From Eubacteriales bacterium (GTDB lineage Bacteria; Bacillota_A; Clostridia; Christensenellales; Aristaeellaceae): a stretch of 8,763 nt of DNA. Below, one piece after another: positions 1 through 7,136 of this stretch (its first letter is position 1; every line of letters begins with the position of its first letter). The notes under the pieces are model-generated. The model made no database searches. It had not been told where the DNA came from and saw nothing but the letters and a program-made list of their open reading frames with translations. The DNA is taken from the NCBI GenBank assembly GCA_028692205.1, contig JAQUXV010000094.1, forward strand, positions 1 to 8,763, given 5' to 3'. Position numbers and translations under genes: made by a program.

Positions 1-3000
1 GAGGTGATGCCCTCCACGGCCCACACGCTGCCGTTGGGGTTGTACAGCAGGTCCATGGTCGGCTCGCCGTCCGGCCCCACGTACTGCGTGGCGATCTGTC
101 CGTTCGCCTTCAGCGTTTCCAGCAGCGTGGGTTCGCACACGAAACGGCCCTCGCCGTGGCTGATCGGTACGGTGTACACCTCGCCCACGCGGCACTTTTG
201 CAGCCACGGGCTCTTGTTGCTTGCAATCCGCGTGCGCACCAGCATGCTCTGGTGACGGCCGACGGTGTTGTAGGTAAGGGTGGGGCAATGCTCGTCCGTA
301 TCCACGATCTTGCCGTACGGCACCAGCCCCAGCTTAACCAGCGCCTGAAAACCGTTGCAGATGCCCAAAATCAGGCCGTCCCGGTCGTTCAGAAGCGCGT
401 GCACGGCATCCTTCATCGCGGGGTTGCGGAAAAACGCGGTGATAAACTTGCCGCTGCCGTCCGGCTCGTCCCCGCCGGAGAAGCCGCCGGGGAACACCAG
501 CATCTGCGCGCCGGCAATCGCCTGCCGCATAGCATCCACGCTGCGTGCCACGTGCGCAGACGACAGGTTGTTCACCAGCACGATGCGCGGCTCCGCCCCG
601 GCGCGTTCCAGCGCGCGGGCGGTATCCACCTCGCAGTTAGTGCCCGGAAACGCGGGGATCACCGCCACGGGCTTCGCGGTGCGCACCGCGGGTTTGGGCC
701 AGTCCTTCGCCGCAAACGAGATCGCGGGCACGGCGGGCGCCGTTTCCGCCTCGCCGAGGCTGCGGTACGGGAACACCTTGTCCAGCTTGCCCTCATAGCC
801 GTCCTGAAGCGGGGCAAGCTCAACGCGTTCTTCCCGATAGGTGATTGCGTAGTCGGCAACGGTTTGGCCGAGCTTCTCGCTTGCTTTGGTCAGCGCCTCG
901 TCCTGCGCGCCCGGGGCAAGCTCCACAATCACGCCGCCAATCTCCTGCGCAAACGGGTCGTTCGCAAAGGCATCCTCAATTTTCGCGCCCACGCCGTTGC
1001 CCAGCGCCATCTTGAACAAGCCCTCGGCCACGCCGCCCAGCCCGACGGCCCACGCGGAAACAATCTTCTTTTCGTGAATCAAACGGTACAGCAGATCCAG
1101 ATTTTTCGCCAGCGCCTCCGCGTTGAACGGATCGGCGTACAGGTAGCGCAGCTCATGGCCCGCCGCCTTGAACTCCGGCGAAATCACATCTTCCGTTTCG
1201 CCCGGGGCAATGGCGAAGCTCACCAGCGTGGGCGGCACATGCAGGCTTTCGAAGGTGCCGCTCATGCTGTCCTTGCCGCCGATGGCCGCGACGCCGAAGT
1301 TCATCTGCGCATCCAGCGCGCCCAGCAGCGCCGAAAGCGGCTTGCCCCAGCCCTCGGGGGCCTCCGTCATGCGCTGAAAATATTCCTGAAACGTCAGGTA
1401 CGCCTTGCGGAAGTCGAAGCCGGACGCGGTGAGGCGGCACAGGCTTTCGGCCACGCTTAAATACGCGCCCTCATAGGGGCTTTGTTCCATCAGCTGCGGG
1501 TGGAAGCCGTAGGCCATGCCGCTAACGGTGGTCGTGTCGCCGTGCAGCACGGGCAGCTTAGCCGCCATGGTCTGCGGGGGCGTCAGCTGTGTTTTTCCGC
1601 CGAAGGGCATCAGCACCGTCGCCGCGCCAATGGTGGAATCAAACCGCTCCGAAAGCCCCTTCTTGGAGCAGATGTTCAGGTCGGAAACCATATTTTGCAG
1701 CTTCTCCGCAAACGTGTCGCCCGCGAAAACCACGGGCCGGATGCCGTCGTCCATCACCCGCACGCGGGCGTGTTTCTCCGCCCCGTTGGAGTTGAGGAAC
1801 TCGCGGCTTAAATCCACAATGGTGCTGCCCTTCCAGCTCATGCGCAGGCGCGGCTCCGCCGTCACCTTCGCCACCACCGTAGCCTCCAGATTCTCCTGAT
1901 TGGCAAGGCGGATGAACGTTTCGGCATCCTCCGCCGCAACCACCACGGCCATGCGCTCCTGACTTTCGGAAATCGCAAGCTCCGTGCCGTCCAGCCCGTC
2001 GTATTTCTTGGGCACGGCGTCCAGATCGATCACAAGGCCGTCGGCCAGCTCGCCGATGGCCACGCTCACGCCGCCCGCGCCGAAATCGTTGCACCGCTTA
2101 ATAAGGCGCGTTACTTCCTTGTCGCGGAAAAGGCGCTGCAGTTTCCGCTCGATCACGGGGTTGCCCTTCTGCACCTCCGCGCCGCAGGTTTCCAAGCTTT
2201 CCAGCTTGTGGCTCTTGCTGGAGCCGGTGGCCCCGCCGCAGCCGTCGCGCCCCGTACGCCCGCCCAGCAGGATCACCACATCACCCGGCGCGGGCACCTC
2301 CCGGCGCACGTTGGCCGCCGGGGCCGCGCCCACCACCGCGCCGATCTCCATGCGCTTGGCCGCGTAACCGGGATGGTACAGCTCGTCCACCATGCCGGTG
2401 GCAAGGCCGATCTGGTTGCCGTAGGCGCTGTAGCCCGCCGCCGCGGTGGTAACTAGCTTGCGCTGGGGCAGCTTGCCGGGCATGGTGTCCTTCACCGGCA
2501 CCAGCGGATCGGCCGCGCCGGTGACGCGCATCGCCTGATACACATACGTGCGCCCGGAAAGCGGATCGCGGATCGCGCCGCCGATACAGGTGGCCGCGCC
2601 GCCGAAAGGCTCGATCTCGGTGGGGTGGTTGTGCGTCTCGTTTTTGAACATGAGCAGCCACGGTTCGGTTTTGCCGTCTTTGTCCACGTCGATCACGATG
2701 GAGCAGGCGTTGATCTCGTCGCTCACGTCGATATTTGGCAGCTTGCCGCGCGCGCGCAGCGCCCTTGCGCCAATCGTCGCCACATCCATCAGCGTCACGG
2801 GCTTGTGCTCGCGCCCCAGCTCCTTCCGCAGGGCCAGATAGCGCGCAAACGCCTTTTCCACCGCGGGCTTTTCGGCTTTCACGTCGTCCAGCGCCGTTAA
2901 AAAGGTGGTGTGGCGGCAATGGTCGCTCCAATAGGTGTCGATCATGCGAATTTCGGTCAGCGTGGGGTCGCGGTGCTCGGAGGCGAAATAATCGCGGCAG

Positions 3001-3587
3001 AAAGCCAGGTCGTCCGCATCCATGGCAAGGCCGTAGCGCGATACGAAGCCCGCGACCTCCGCGCCGTTCATGGCGGTAAAACCGTGAAGCGTTTCCACGC
3101 TGTCCGGCGTCGCGTAGGTCTGCCGCAGGGTCGTCTTTTCCGCAAGCTCCGCCATGCGGCTTTCCACGGGGTTGACGACGTATTTTTGAATGCGGGCAAG
3201 CTCCTCGCCCGTCGGATGGCCGAACAGCAGGTATACCCGGGCGGTGCGCACCGCCGGGCGCTCGCCCCGGCTGACAAGCTGCACGCACTCCTCGCAGGAG
3301 GCCGCCCTCACGTCGAACTGGCCGGGCAGGTACTCCACCGCAAACACGGCCGCCGCGCCGGTTTCGGGCAGAACGGCGGTGTGCGTATCCAGCTGCGGCT
3401 CAAAAAACACGATGGGCAGGCATTGCGCAAACAGCGCCGCGTCCACCCCCTCGATATCGTAGCGGTTCAACAGGCGCACATCCGTGACGCTCTTGATCAG
3501 CAGAATATGGCGGATCTCCCGGAGCAGCGCCTTCGCCTCCACGGCATAGGGCGGCTTTTTTTCGGTGTATACACGGTAAACGGCCAT
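1..3587 (-). CDS. purL: Phosphoribosylformylglycinamidine (FGAM) synthase, single-chain PurL (3' end outside window)
   Basis: This enzyme catalyses step 4 of purine synthesis: FGAR + ATP + glutamine to FGAM. The frame is open from the ATG at 3587 to the window edge, giving 1195 complete codons and no stop; I checked the phase at both ends and at interior motifs. The N-terminal region (about 1-220) resembles the clostridial/streptococcal type of long PurL. It is followed by SDHCRHTTF (221-229), the substrate/ATP-binding THNHPTEIEPFGG stretch (318-330), GGRTGRDGCGG (442-452), NDFGAGG (500-506) and GGKDSMSG (770-777). The C-terminal class I glutamine amidotransferase domain begins near 975 with FPGTNC (980-985). 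It has nucleophile Cys1077 in GICNGFQ and the pair His1144/Glu1146 in SHGEGRF. Family members run to about 1200-1300 residues, so only a short tail is missing. Separate purQ and purS should therefore be unnecessary. The start at 3587 has AGGAGG six bases upstream. An in-frame ATG at 3641 has no ribosome site and would place that site inside the gene. The spacer to purD is 118 nt. Confidence 0.97.
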   Translation of the reverse strand, partial: MAVYRVYTEKKPPYAVEAKALLREIRHILLIKSVTDVRLLNRYDIEGVDAALFAQCLPIVFFEPQLDTHTAVLPETGAAAVFAVEYLPGQFDVRAASCEECVQLVSRGERPAVRTARVYLLFGHPTGEELARIQKYVVNPVESRMAELAEKTTLRQTYATPDSVETLHGFTAMNGAEVAGFVSRYGLAMDADDLAFCRDYFASEHRDPTLTEIRMIDTYWSDHCRHTTFLTALDDVKAEKPAVEKAFARYLALRKELGREHKPVTLMDVATIGARALRARGKLPNIDVSDEINACSIVIDVDKDGKTEPWLLMFKNETHNHPTEIEPFGGAATCIGGAIRDPLSGRTYVYQAMRVTGAADPLVPVKDTMPGKLPQRKLVTTAAAGYSAYGNQIGLATGMVDELYHPGYAAKRMEIGAVVGAAPAANVRREVPAPGDVVILLGGRTGRDGCGGATGSSKSHKLESLETCGAEVQKGNPVIERKLQRLFRDKEVTRLIKRCNDFGAGGVSVAIGELADGLVIDLDAVPKKYDGLDGTELAISESQERMAVVVAAEDAETFIRLANQENLEATVVAKVTAEPRLRMSWKGSTIVDLSREFLNSNGAEKHARVRVMDDGIRPVVFAGDTFAEKLQNMVSDLNICSKKGLSERFDSTIGAATVLMPFGGKTQLTPPQTMAAKLPVLHGDTTTVSGMAYGFHPQLMEQSPYEGAYLSVAESLCRLTASGFDFRKAYLTFQEYFQRMTEAPEGWGKPLSALLGALDAQMNFGVAAIGGKDSMSGTFESLHVPPTLVSFAIAPGETEDVISPEFKAAGHELRYLYADPFNAEALAKNLDLLYRLIHEKKIVSAWAVGLGGVAEGLFKMALGNGVGAKIEDAFANDPFAQEIGGVIVELAPGAQDEALTKASEKLGQTVADYAITYREERVELAPLQDGYEGKLDKVFPYRSLGEAETAPAVPAISFAAKDWPKPAVRTAKPVAVIPAFPGTNCEVDTARALERAGAEPRIVLVNNLSSAHVARSVDAMRQAIAGAQMLVFPGGFSGGDEPDGSGKFITAFFRNPAMKDAVHALLNDRDGLILGICNGFQALVKLGLVPYGKIVDTDEHCPTLTYNTVGRHQSMLVRTRIASNKSPWLQKCRVGEVYTVPISHGEGRFVCEPTLLETLKANGQIATQYVGPDGEPTMDLLYNPNGSVWAVEGIT

Positions 3588-3593
3588 GTTTCT

Positions 3594-3599
3594 CCTCCT
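3594..3599 (-). promoter_or_regulatory. Shine-Dalgarno site of purL
   Basis: A perfect AGGAGG lies 6 nt before the ATG at 3587. It decides the purL start against the in-frame ATG at 3641, which has no such site in front of it. Confidence 0.85.
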
Positions 3600-3632
3600 G
3601 ACGGTGACGTTTGGTTTTACTCGGCACGGTTT

Positions 3633-3649
3633 CAGCCGCATCGCGGCTG
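3633..3649 (-). other. GC-rich hairpin in the purD-purL spacer
   Basis: On the mRNA strand CAGCCGC and GCGGCTG form a perfect 7-bp stem around a GAT loop, midway in the 118-nt spacer. A weaker 5-bp outer pairing, CACGG with CCGTG (3671-3675 with 3625-3629), could enclose it. The sequence after the stem is AAACC rather than a T tract, so this is not a typical intrinsic terminator. It may be an mRNA-processing or stabilising structure, or have no function. The stem is visible in the sequence; its role is unknown. Confidence 0.5.
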
Positions 3650-3705
3650 CTGCGGCAGGGTTTTCCCCTTCCGTGTTGGTTCCGGTTCACGCAACGGCAA
3701 CCCCG

Positions 3706-4995
3706 TTACGCGCGGTTTTCGGCAGCCTTCAGCGCCCGCGCGCCGATATCCCGGCGCATGTGCGCGCCTGTGAAAGTAATTTTCTCCGCGGCTTCGTACG
3801 CCTTCCTGATCGCCTCGGGCAGCTTGGGCGCGACCGCCGTTACCCCCAGCACCCGCCCGCCGGCGGTGACCACTTTCCCGGCGTCGCTAAGCCGCGTACC
3901 CGCGTGGAACACGCTCACGCCCGGCAACGCCTCGGCCTCCACAAGGCCGTCGATTGCCATGCCCGTGCGGTACGATACGGGATAGCCGCCGGAGGCCAGC
4001 ACCACGCAGCAGCTTGCGCCCGTAGAAAAGCGCACGTCCGCGTCCGCCAGCGTCCCGTCGGTCACGTGGCGCATAATGTCGAACAGGTCGCTTTCCAACA
4101 GCGGCAGCACCGCCTGCGCCTCGGGATCGCCGAAGCGGCAGTTGTACTCGATCACCTTGGGCCCGTCGGCGGTCAGCATGAGGCCGAAATACAGGCAGCC
4201 CTTAAAGGGGTTGCCCTCCGCGCGCAGCGCCGCGAGCGTCGGCAGGAAAATGGTTTTCATGCACATGGCGGCAATATCGGGGGTGTAATACGGGTTGGGG
4301 GCGATTACGCCCATGCCGCCCGTGTTCAGGCCCTCGTCGCCGTCCAGCGCACGCTTGTGGTCCATGCTGGATACCATGGGGCGGATGGCGGTGCCGTCGG
4401 TAAACGCGAGCACGCTCACCTCCGGGCCTTCCAAAAACTCCTCCACAACCACCCGGCTGCCGGACGCGCCGAACTTGCCGCGCTCCATCATATCCCGCAC
4501 GGCCTGCTCCGCCTCCGCGCGGGTCTGGCAAATGATCACGCCCTTGCCCAGCGCCAGCCCATCCGCCTTGACCACCATGGGGCAGGGCGCGATGCGGATA
4601 TAGCGCAGCGCAAGCTCGATCTCCGTAAAAATCTCGCACGCGGCGGTGGGAATGTTGTACTTGCGCATCAGCTTTTTAGCGTAAACCTTGCTGCCTTCCA
4701 CGCGCGCGGCGGCTTTATCCGGCCCGAAGGCGGGTATGCCCTTCGCCTTCAGCAGATCCACCATCCCCATGCACAGGGGATCGTCCGGCGCGACAACCAC
4801 GTATTCAATGGCGTTCTTCTCCGCCCAGTCGGCCAGTTTTTCAATCTCGGTCGCCGGAATCGGCACACACTCGGCCTCCGCCGCGATGCCGCCGTTGCCG
4901 GGCGCGCAGTACAGGCCGTCGATCAGCGGACTTTCCGCCAGCTTGCGGATGATGGCGTGCTCCCGCCCGCCGCCGCCCACCACGAGGACTTTCAT
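3706..4995 (-). CDS. purD: Phosphoribosylamine-glycine ligase (GAR synthetase)
   Basis: PurD catalyses step 2: phosphoribosylamine + glycine + ATP to GAR, in the cytoplasm. The protein is 429 aa, the usual length for the family. It opens with the N-terminal nucleotide-fold loop VLVVGGGGREHAI (3-15). It then has PAFGPDKAAARVEGSK (88-103), the ATP-grasp VVKADGLALGKG (141-152), EEFLEGPEVS (185-194), NTGGMG (224-229), the metal/ATP site EYNCRFGDPEAQ (283-294; Glu283 and Asn285 are the expected ligands), and the C-terminal HMRRDIGARAL (412-422). The ATG at 4995 follows AGGAGGAGG by 8 nt; the stop is TAA at 3708-3706. It lies 88 nt after the AICAR transformylase and 118 nt before purL, so it is probably co-transcribed but translated from its own strong ribosome site. 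The segment APDDPLCMGMVD (69-80) differs slightly from the more common PEAPL form. No catalytic residue appears lost. Confidence 0.97.
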   Translation of the reverse strand: MKVLVVGGGGREHAIIRKLAESPLIDGLYCAPGNGGIAAEAECVPIPATEIEKLADWAEKNAIEYVVVAPDDPLCMGMVDLLKAKGIPAFGPDKAAARVEGSKVYAKKLMRKYNIPTAACEIFTEIELALRYIRIAPCPMVVKADGLALGKGVIICQTRAEAEQAVRDMMERGKFGASGSRVVVEEFLEGPEVSVLAFTDGTAIRPMVSSMDHKRALDGDEGLNTGGMGVIAPNPYYTPDIAAMCMKTIFLPTLAALRAEGNPFKGCLYFGLMLTADGPKVIEYNCRFGDPEAQAVLPLLESDLFDIMRHVTDGTLADADVRFSTGASCCVVLASGGYPVSYRTGMAIDGLVEAEALPGVSVFHAGTRLSDAGKVVTAGGRVLGVTAVAPKLPEAIRKAYEAAEKITFTGAHMRRDIGARALKAAENRA

Positions 4996-5003
4996 AGGGA
5001 TAA

Positions 5004-5012
5004 CCTCCTCCT
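5004..5012 (-). promoter_or_regulatory. Shine-Dalgarno site of purD
   Basis: AGGAGGAGG, an extended match to the 16S anti-SD, sits 8 nt upstream of the purD ATG at 4995. It supports that start and suggests efficient independent translation initiation. Confidence 0.85.
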
Positions 5013-5035
5013 GCGAAAAACGCTCTTTGGGATGC

Positions 5036-5047
5036 CGGTTCGGCGCT
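5036..5047 (-). repeat. 12-nt spacer repeat, copy 1
   Basis: The mRNA-strand sequence AGCGCCGAACCG occurs here, overlapping the downstream arm of the spacer hairpin. It is exactly repeated at 7137-7148 in the purN-purO spacer. Both copies are non-coding and in the same orientation. A shorter core, GAACCG, also occurs in the purD-purL spacer. This may be a remnant of a dispersed intergenic repeat or chance in GC-rich DNA. Confidence 0.4.
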
Positions 5048-5059
5048 GCGGCAGCGCCG
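5041..5059 (-). other. Strong GC-rich hairpin in the purH-purD spacer
   Basis: CGGCGCTG and CAGCGCCG pair perfectly over 8 bp around a CCG loop, about 25 nt after the transformylase stop codon. No T tract follows (AACCGGC comes next), so it does not look like a simple intrinsic terminator. It has the same geometry (short GC stem, 3-nt loop) as the hairpin in the next spacer. It could mark an mRNA-processing or stability site that tunes the ratio of upstream to downstream products; this is inference. A shorter alternative stem, GCGGC-GCT-GCCGC, overlaps it. Confidence 0.55.
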
Positions 5060-5083
5060 CGTGCCCGAAGAAAGAAACCCGCG

Positions 5084-6262
5084 TCAATGGTGGAACAGCC
5101 GAAGCCCCGTAAACGCCATGGCGACGCCGTAGCGGTCGCACGCGTCGATCACTTCCTGGTCGCGCTTGCTGCCGCCCGGCTCGGCGATGTAGCACACGCC
5201 GCTTTGCACGGCGCGGTCGATATTGTCGCTGAAGGGGAAGAACGCGTCGCTGCCCAGGCTCACGTCCGTGAGCTTCGTAAGCCATTCTTTCTTCTCCGCT
5301 TTGGTGAGCGGCGCGGGCTTCACGCTGAAAAGCGTTTGCCATTTGCCCTCGGCCAGCACCGTTTCCTCCGCCTCGTCGCTGATGTAGCGGTCGATGGCGT
5401 TGTCCCGGTCGGGGTTTTTCAGTTCCGGCAAAAACGGCAGGGCCAGCGTTTTTTCGTGCTGGCGCAGCCACCAGTTGTTGGCCTTATCCCCCGCGAGGCG
5501 CGTACAGTGGATGCGGCTCTGCTGCCCCGCGCCGATGCCGATGCCCTGGCCGTCCTTCACATAGCAGACGGAGTTGGACTGCGTGTATTTGAGGGCGATC
5601 ATCGCCACGGCCAGATCGCGCTTGGCGGCGTCCGGCAGGACGTTGTTTTTGGTAACCACGTTGGCGAAAAAATTATCATCGATGGTCAGCTCATTGCGGT
5701 TCTGCTCAAAGGTGATGCCGAATATATCCTTGCGCTCCAGCTTCGGCGGGTTATAGGCGGGGTCGATCTGCACGATGTTGTAGGTGCCGCGCCGCTTGGA
5801 CTTGAGTATCTCCAGCGCTTCCGGCTCGTACCCCGGCGCGATAACGCCGTCGCTCACTTCGGGCTTAATCAGCAGCGCGGTGGGCACGTCGCACACATCC
5901 GAAAGGCTGATCCAGTCGCCGAAGCTGCTCATGCGGTCGGCGCCGCGCGCGCGGGCATAGGCGCAGGCAAGGGGCGAAAGCTCCGCGTCGGCAGGCACGA
6001 AGTAAATGCTGCGAAGCGTGTCGGTCAGTGGCACGCCGAGCGCCGCGCCCGCGGGGCTGACATGCTTAAAGGACGTCGCGGCGGCCATCCCGGTGGCGGC
6101 TTTCAGCTGGCTTACCAGCTGCCAGCCGTTGAGCGCGTCCAGAAAGTTGATGTAGCCGGGCTTGCCGTTTAATACCGTCAGCGGCAGATCACCGTTTTCC
6201 ATGTAGATGCGGGCGGGGATCTGGTTGGGGTTGCAGCCGTACTTCAGTTCCATTTCCTTCAT
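5084..6262 (-). CDS. purH: Stand-alone AICAR transformylase (PurH C-terminal domain only, eukaryote-like)
   Basis: This enzyme transfers the formyl group of 10-formyl-THF to AICAR, giving FAICAR (step 9). The protein is 392 aa and corresponds only to the transformylase half of bifunctional PurH/ATIC; there is no MGS-like cyclohydrolase domain before it. Visible features are LKYGCNPNQ (6-14), the catalytic Lys66-His67 in FKHVSPAGAA, YARARGADRMSSFGD (102-116), SDVCDVPTA (121-129), QSNSVCY (228-234), GIGAGQQSRIHCTRLAGDK (242-260), SDAFFPFSDN (338-347) and the C-terminus RLFHH. From memory these motifs match the human ATIC C-terminal domain almost in register (Lys66/His67 against Lys266/His267), more closely than E. 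coli or B. subtilis PurH. The start chosen is the ATG at 6262, 11 nt after AAGGAGG. A TTG at 6286 lies upstream of the ribosome site, and the ATG at 6253 is too far from it. The cyclohydrolase is supplied by the preceding purO gene. The symbol purH is used loosely. Confidence 0.95.
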   Translation of the reverse strand: MKEMELKYGCNPNQIPARIYMENGDLPLTVLNGKPGYINFLDALNGWQLVSQLKAATGMAAATSFKHVSPAGAALGVPLTDTLRSIYFVPADAELSPLACAYARARGADRMSSFGDWISLSDVCDVPTALLIKPEVSDGVIAPGYEPEALEILKSKRRGTYNIVQIDPAYNPPKLERKDIFGITFEQNRNELTIDDNFFANVVTKNNVLPDAAKRDLAVAMIALKYTQSNSVCYVKDGQGIGIGAGQQSRIHCTRLAGDKANNWWLRQHEKTLALPFLPELKNPDRDNAIDRYISDEAEETVLAEGKWQTLFSVKPAPLTKAEKKEWLTKLTDVSLGSDAFFPFSDNIDRAVQSGVCYIAEPGGSKRDQEVIDACDRYGVAMAFTGLRLFHH

Positions 6263-6273
6263 AAGACGGATTG

Positions 6274-6280
6274 CCTCCTT
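6274..6280 (-). promoter_or_regulatory. Shine-Dalgarno site of the AICAR transformylase
   Basis: AAGGAGG lies 11 nt before the ATG at 6262 and selects that start over the upstream TTG (6286) and the later ATG (6253). It sits within the 8-nt loop of a possible 5-bp stem, ATTGC with GCAAT, and an 8-nt palindrome TTGCGCAA overlaps its upstream side. Confidence 0.75.
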
Positions 6281-6307
6281 GCGCAATATCGGAATCAGGG
6301 GGAAAGA

Positions 6308-7027
6308 TCAGGCGTGTTGGTTCAGAATGCGGGTTTCGGTGTGGCCGGTTTCCAGCTCCACCGTGCGCACAAACAGGCTGACCCGGTTTTGCATGTCCAG
6401 CGCGTTCCAAAGCTCGGCGGCGAACCGGTCCAGATCGGCACAGTCCACCGTAACGCACGTCGGCTCGCCCTCGTAGCTGGGAATGGGGCTTCCGTCACAG
6501 CGGTAGGTGTGGATCAGCCGGCCTTCGCCCGCTTTGGGTTCGGGATATTCAAAAAAGAATCGCTGCGCGGCAGGCGGCTCCTGCCCGTCGCTTTTCAGGA
6601 TGGAAAGCTTGTAGTTCATCCGGCAGTCCTCCACCGTGAGGACGCCCGAAATGCGCGGGGTGTAGTTGGGGCCGTCCGGCTCGAAGGTGCGGGTGCGGAG
6701 CGCGTCCTCGAACGTTTTGCCGTTTTGCAGGAAATCGATCACCGTATCCGTCTGGTCGCCGTTGGTGACCACGGTGGTCTTGTTGTCCAGCGCTCGCACG
6801 GGCGCGTAGATGATCAGGCTCGGATCGGTCATCTTGGAGGGGTCGAACGCCTCGGTGATAATGCCGTCGTCCGTGGGGGTAAACACACGGTTGCGGCTGT
6901 TTTCGCTGCGGCCCATAATAAAATAAGCGATCACCGCTCGCGTGCCGTCGGCGCTGCGGCCCAGCATAATGCCGCGGCCCGGATAGCGGTTGCCCGCCAG
7001 TAAATCGTTCAGGTTTGTTGGTTTCAT
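6308..7027 (-). CDS. purO: IMP cyclohydrolase, PurO-like family
   Basis: This is the likely enzyme for step 10, ring closure of FAICAR to IMP. The protein is 239 aa. I recognise it as the archaeal-PurO-related IMP cyclohydrolase family (Pfam IMP_cyclohyd), unrelated to the cyclohydrolase domain of bacterial PurH. Motifs seen are NRYPGRGIMLGRSADG (13-28), AYFIMGRSENSRNRVF (34-49), TNGDQTD (88-94), EPDGPNYTPRISGV (116-129), FFFEYPEPKAGEGRLIHTY (157-175) and PIPSYEGEP (181-189). There is no signal peptide or membrane segment. The context supports the call: it lies directly before a transformylase that lacks a cyclohydrolase domain, in the slot where purH normally sits between purN and purD. The ATG at 7027 has AAGGGAGG 11 nt upstream; the stop is TGA. 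A promoter-like sequence lies about 55 nt upstream of the start. The symbol follows the archaeal gene; bacterial entries are often just named IMP cyclohydrolase. The product is inferred from family resemblance and context, not from assigned catalytic residues. Confidence 0.9.
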   Translation of the reverse strand: MKPTNLNDLLAGNRYPGRGIMLGRSADGTRAVIAYFIMGRSENSRNRVFTPTDDGIITEAFDPSKMTDPSLIIYAPVRALDNKTTVVTNGDQTDTVIDFLQNGKTFEDALRTRTFEPDGPNYTPRISGVLTVEDCRMNYKLSILKSDGQEPPAAQRFFFEYPEPKAGEGRLIHTYRCDGSPIPSYEGEPTCVTVDCADLDRFAAELWNALDMQNRVSLFVRTVELETGHTETRILNQHA

Positions 7028-7038
7028 ATTGGTTAATG

Positions 7039-7046
7039 CCTCCCTT
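7039..7046 (-). promoter_or_regulatory. Shine-Dalgarno site of purO
   Basis: AAGGGAGG precedes the purO ATG at 7027 by 11 nt and supports that start. Confidence 0.75.
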
Positions 7047-7079
7047 GGTTTTCTCGGTGAGTGATCTTTTTACACTGCT

Positions 7080-7109
7080 ATCATACCACCATCGGAGGGG
7101 CTCTGCCAA
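7080..7109 (-). promoter_or_regulatory. Candidate sigma-A promoter for purO-purH-purD-purL
   Basis: On the minus strand TTGGCA (7109-7104) is followed after 18 nt by TATGAT (7085-7080). The -10 is preceded by TGG, so it also fits an extended -10 (TGn). Transcription would start near 7073-7076 and give a leader of about 45-50 nt before purO. It lies in the 124-nt spacer after purN, so it would let the downstream four genes be expressed apart from purM-purN. I see no B. subtilis-type PurBox or purine riboswitch in this spacer. This is a sequence match only. Confidence 0.6.
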
Positions 7110-7136
7110 AAACCTTTCGGGTTCGGGCGGCTTGAT

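Noticed and set aside
156..1460. Long open frame on the plus strand (434 codons)
   Set aside because: It is codon-aligned antisense to purL. Its openness only requires that purL avoids TTA, CTA and TCA codons, which is expected in GC-rich DNA. The product is a low-complexity Arg/Ala/His-rich sequence with no recognisable motif.
2281..3288. 335-codon minus-strand frame inside purL
   Set aside because: It is an out-of-phase shadow of purL. The purL frame is continuous here and carries the conserved motifs; the alternative is Arg/Gly-rich with no family resemblance.
1..3587. Possible frameshift or pseudogene in purL because no stop appears in the window
   Set aside because: The phase is consistent at both ends and at several interior motifs. 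The missing stop is explained by the window edge, given the 1200-1300 residue family length.
3588..3641. 18-codon in-frame N-terminal extension of purL from the ATG at 3641
   Set aside because: There is no ribosome site before 3641, and the strong AGGAGG directly before 3587 would then be coding. The family N-terminus fits the start at 3587.
3586..5112. Long open frame on the plus strand (508 codons)
   Set aside because: It is codon-aligned antisense to purD, whose family motifs are complete on the other strand. The composition is Arg/His/Ala-rich and there is no credible ribosome site.
4688..6172. Long open frame on the plus strand (494 codons)
   Set aside because: It is codon-aligned antisense to the AICAR transformylase and runs into purD without a gene boundary; the same codon-bias explanation applies.
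6263..6286. TTG at 6286 as the transformylase start
   Set aside because: The AAGGAGG ribosome site lies downstream of this TTG, and the extra residues are not part of the family N-terminus. The ATG at 6262 is better placed.
7108..7123. Intrinsic terminator after purN
   Set aside because: AACC-CGAAA-GGTT followed by TTTTT has the right form, but the stem is only 4-5 bp and weak, and the T run overlaps the candidate -35. Not strong enough to annotate.
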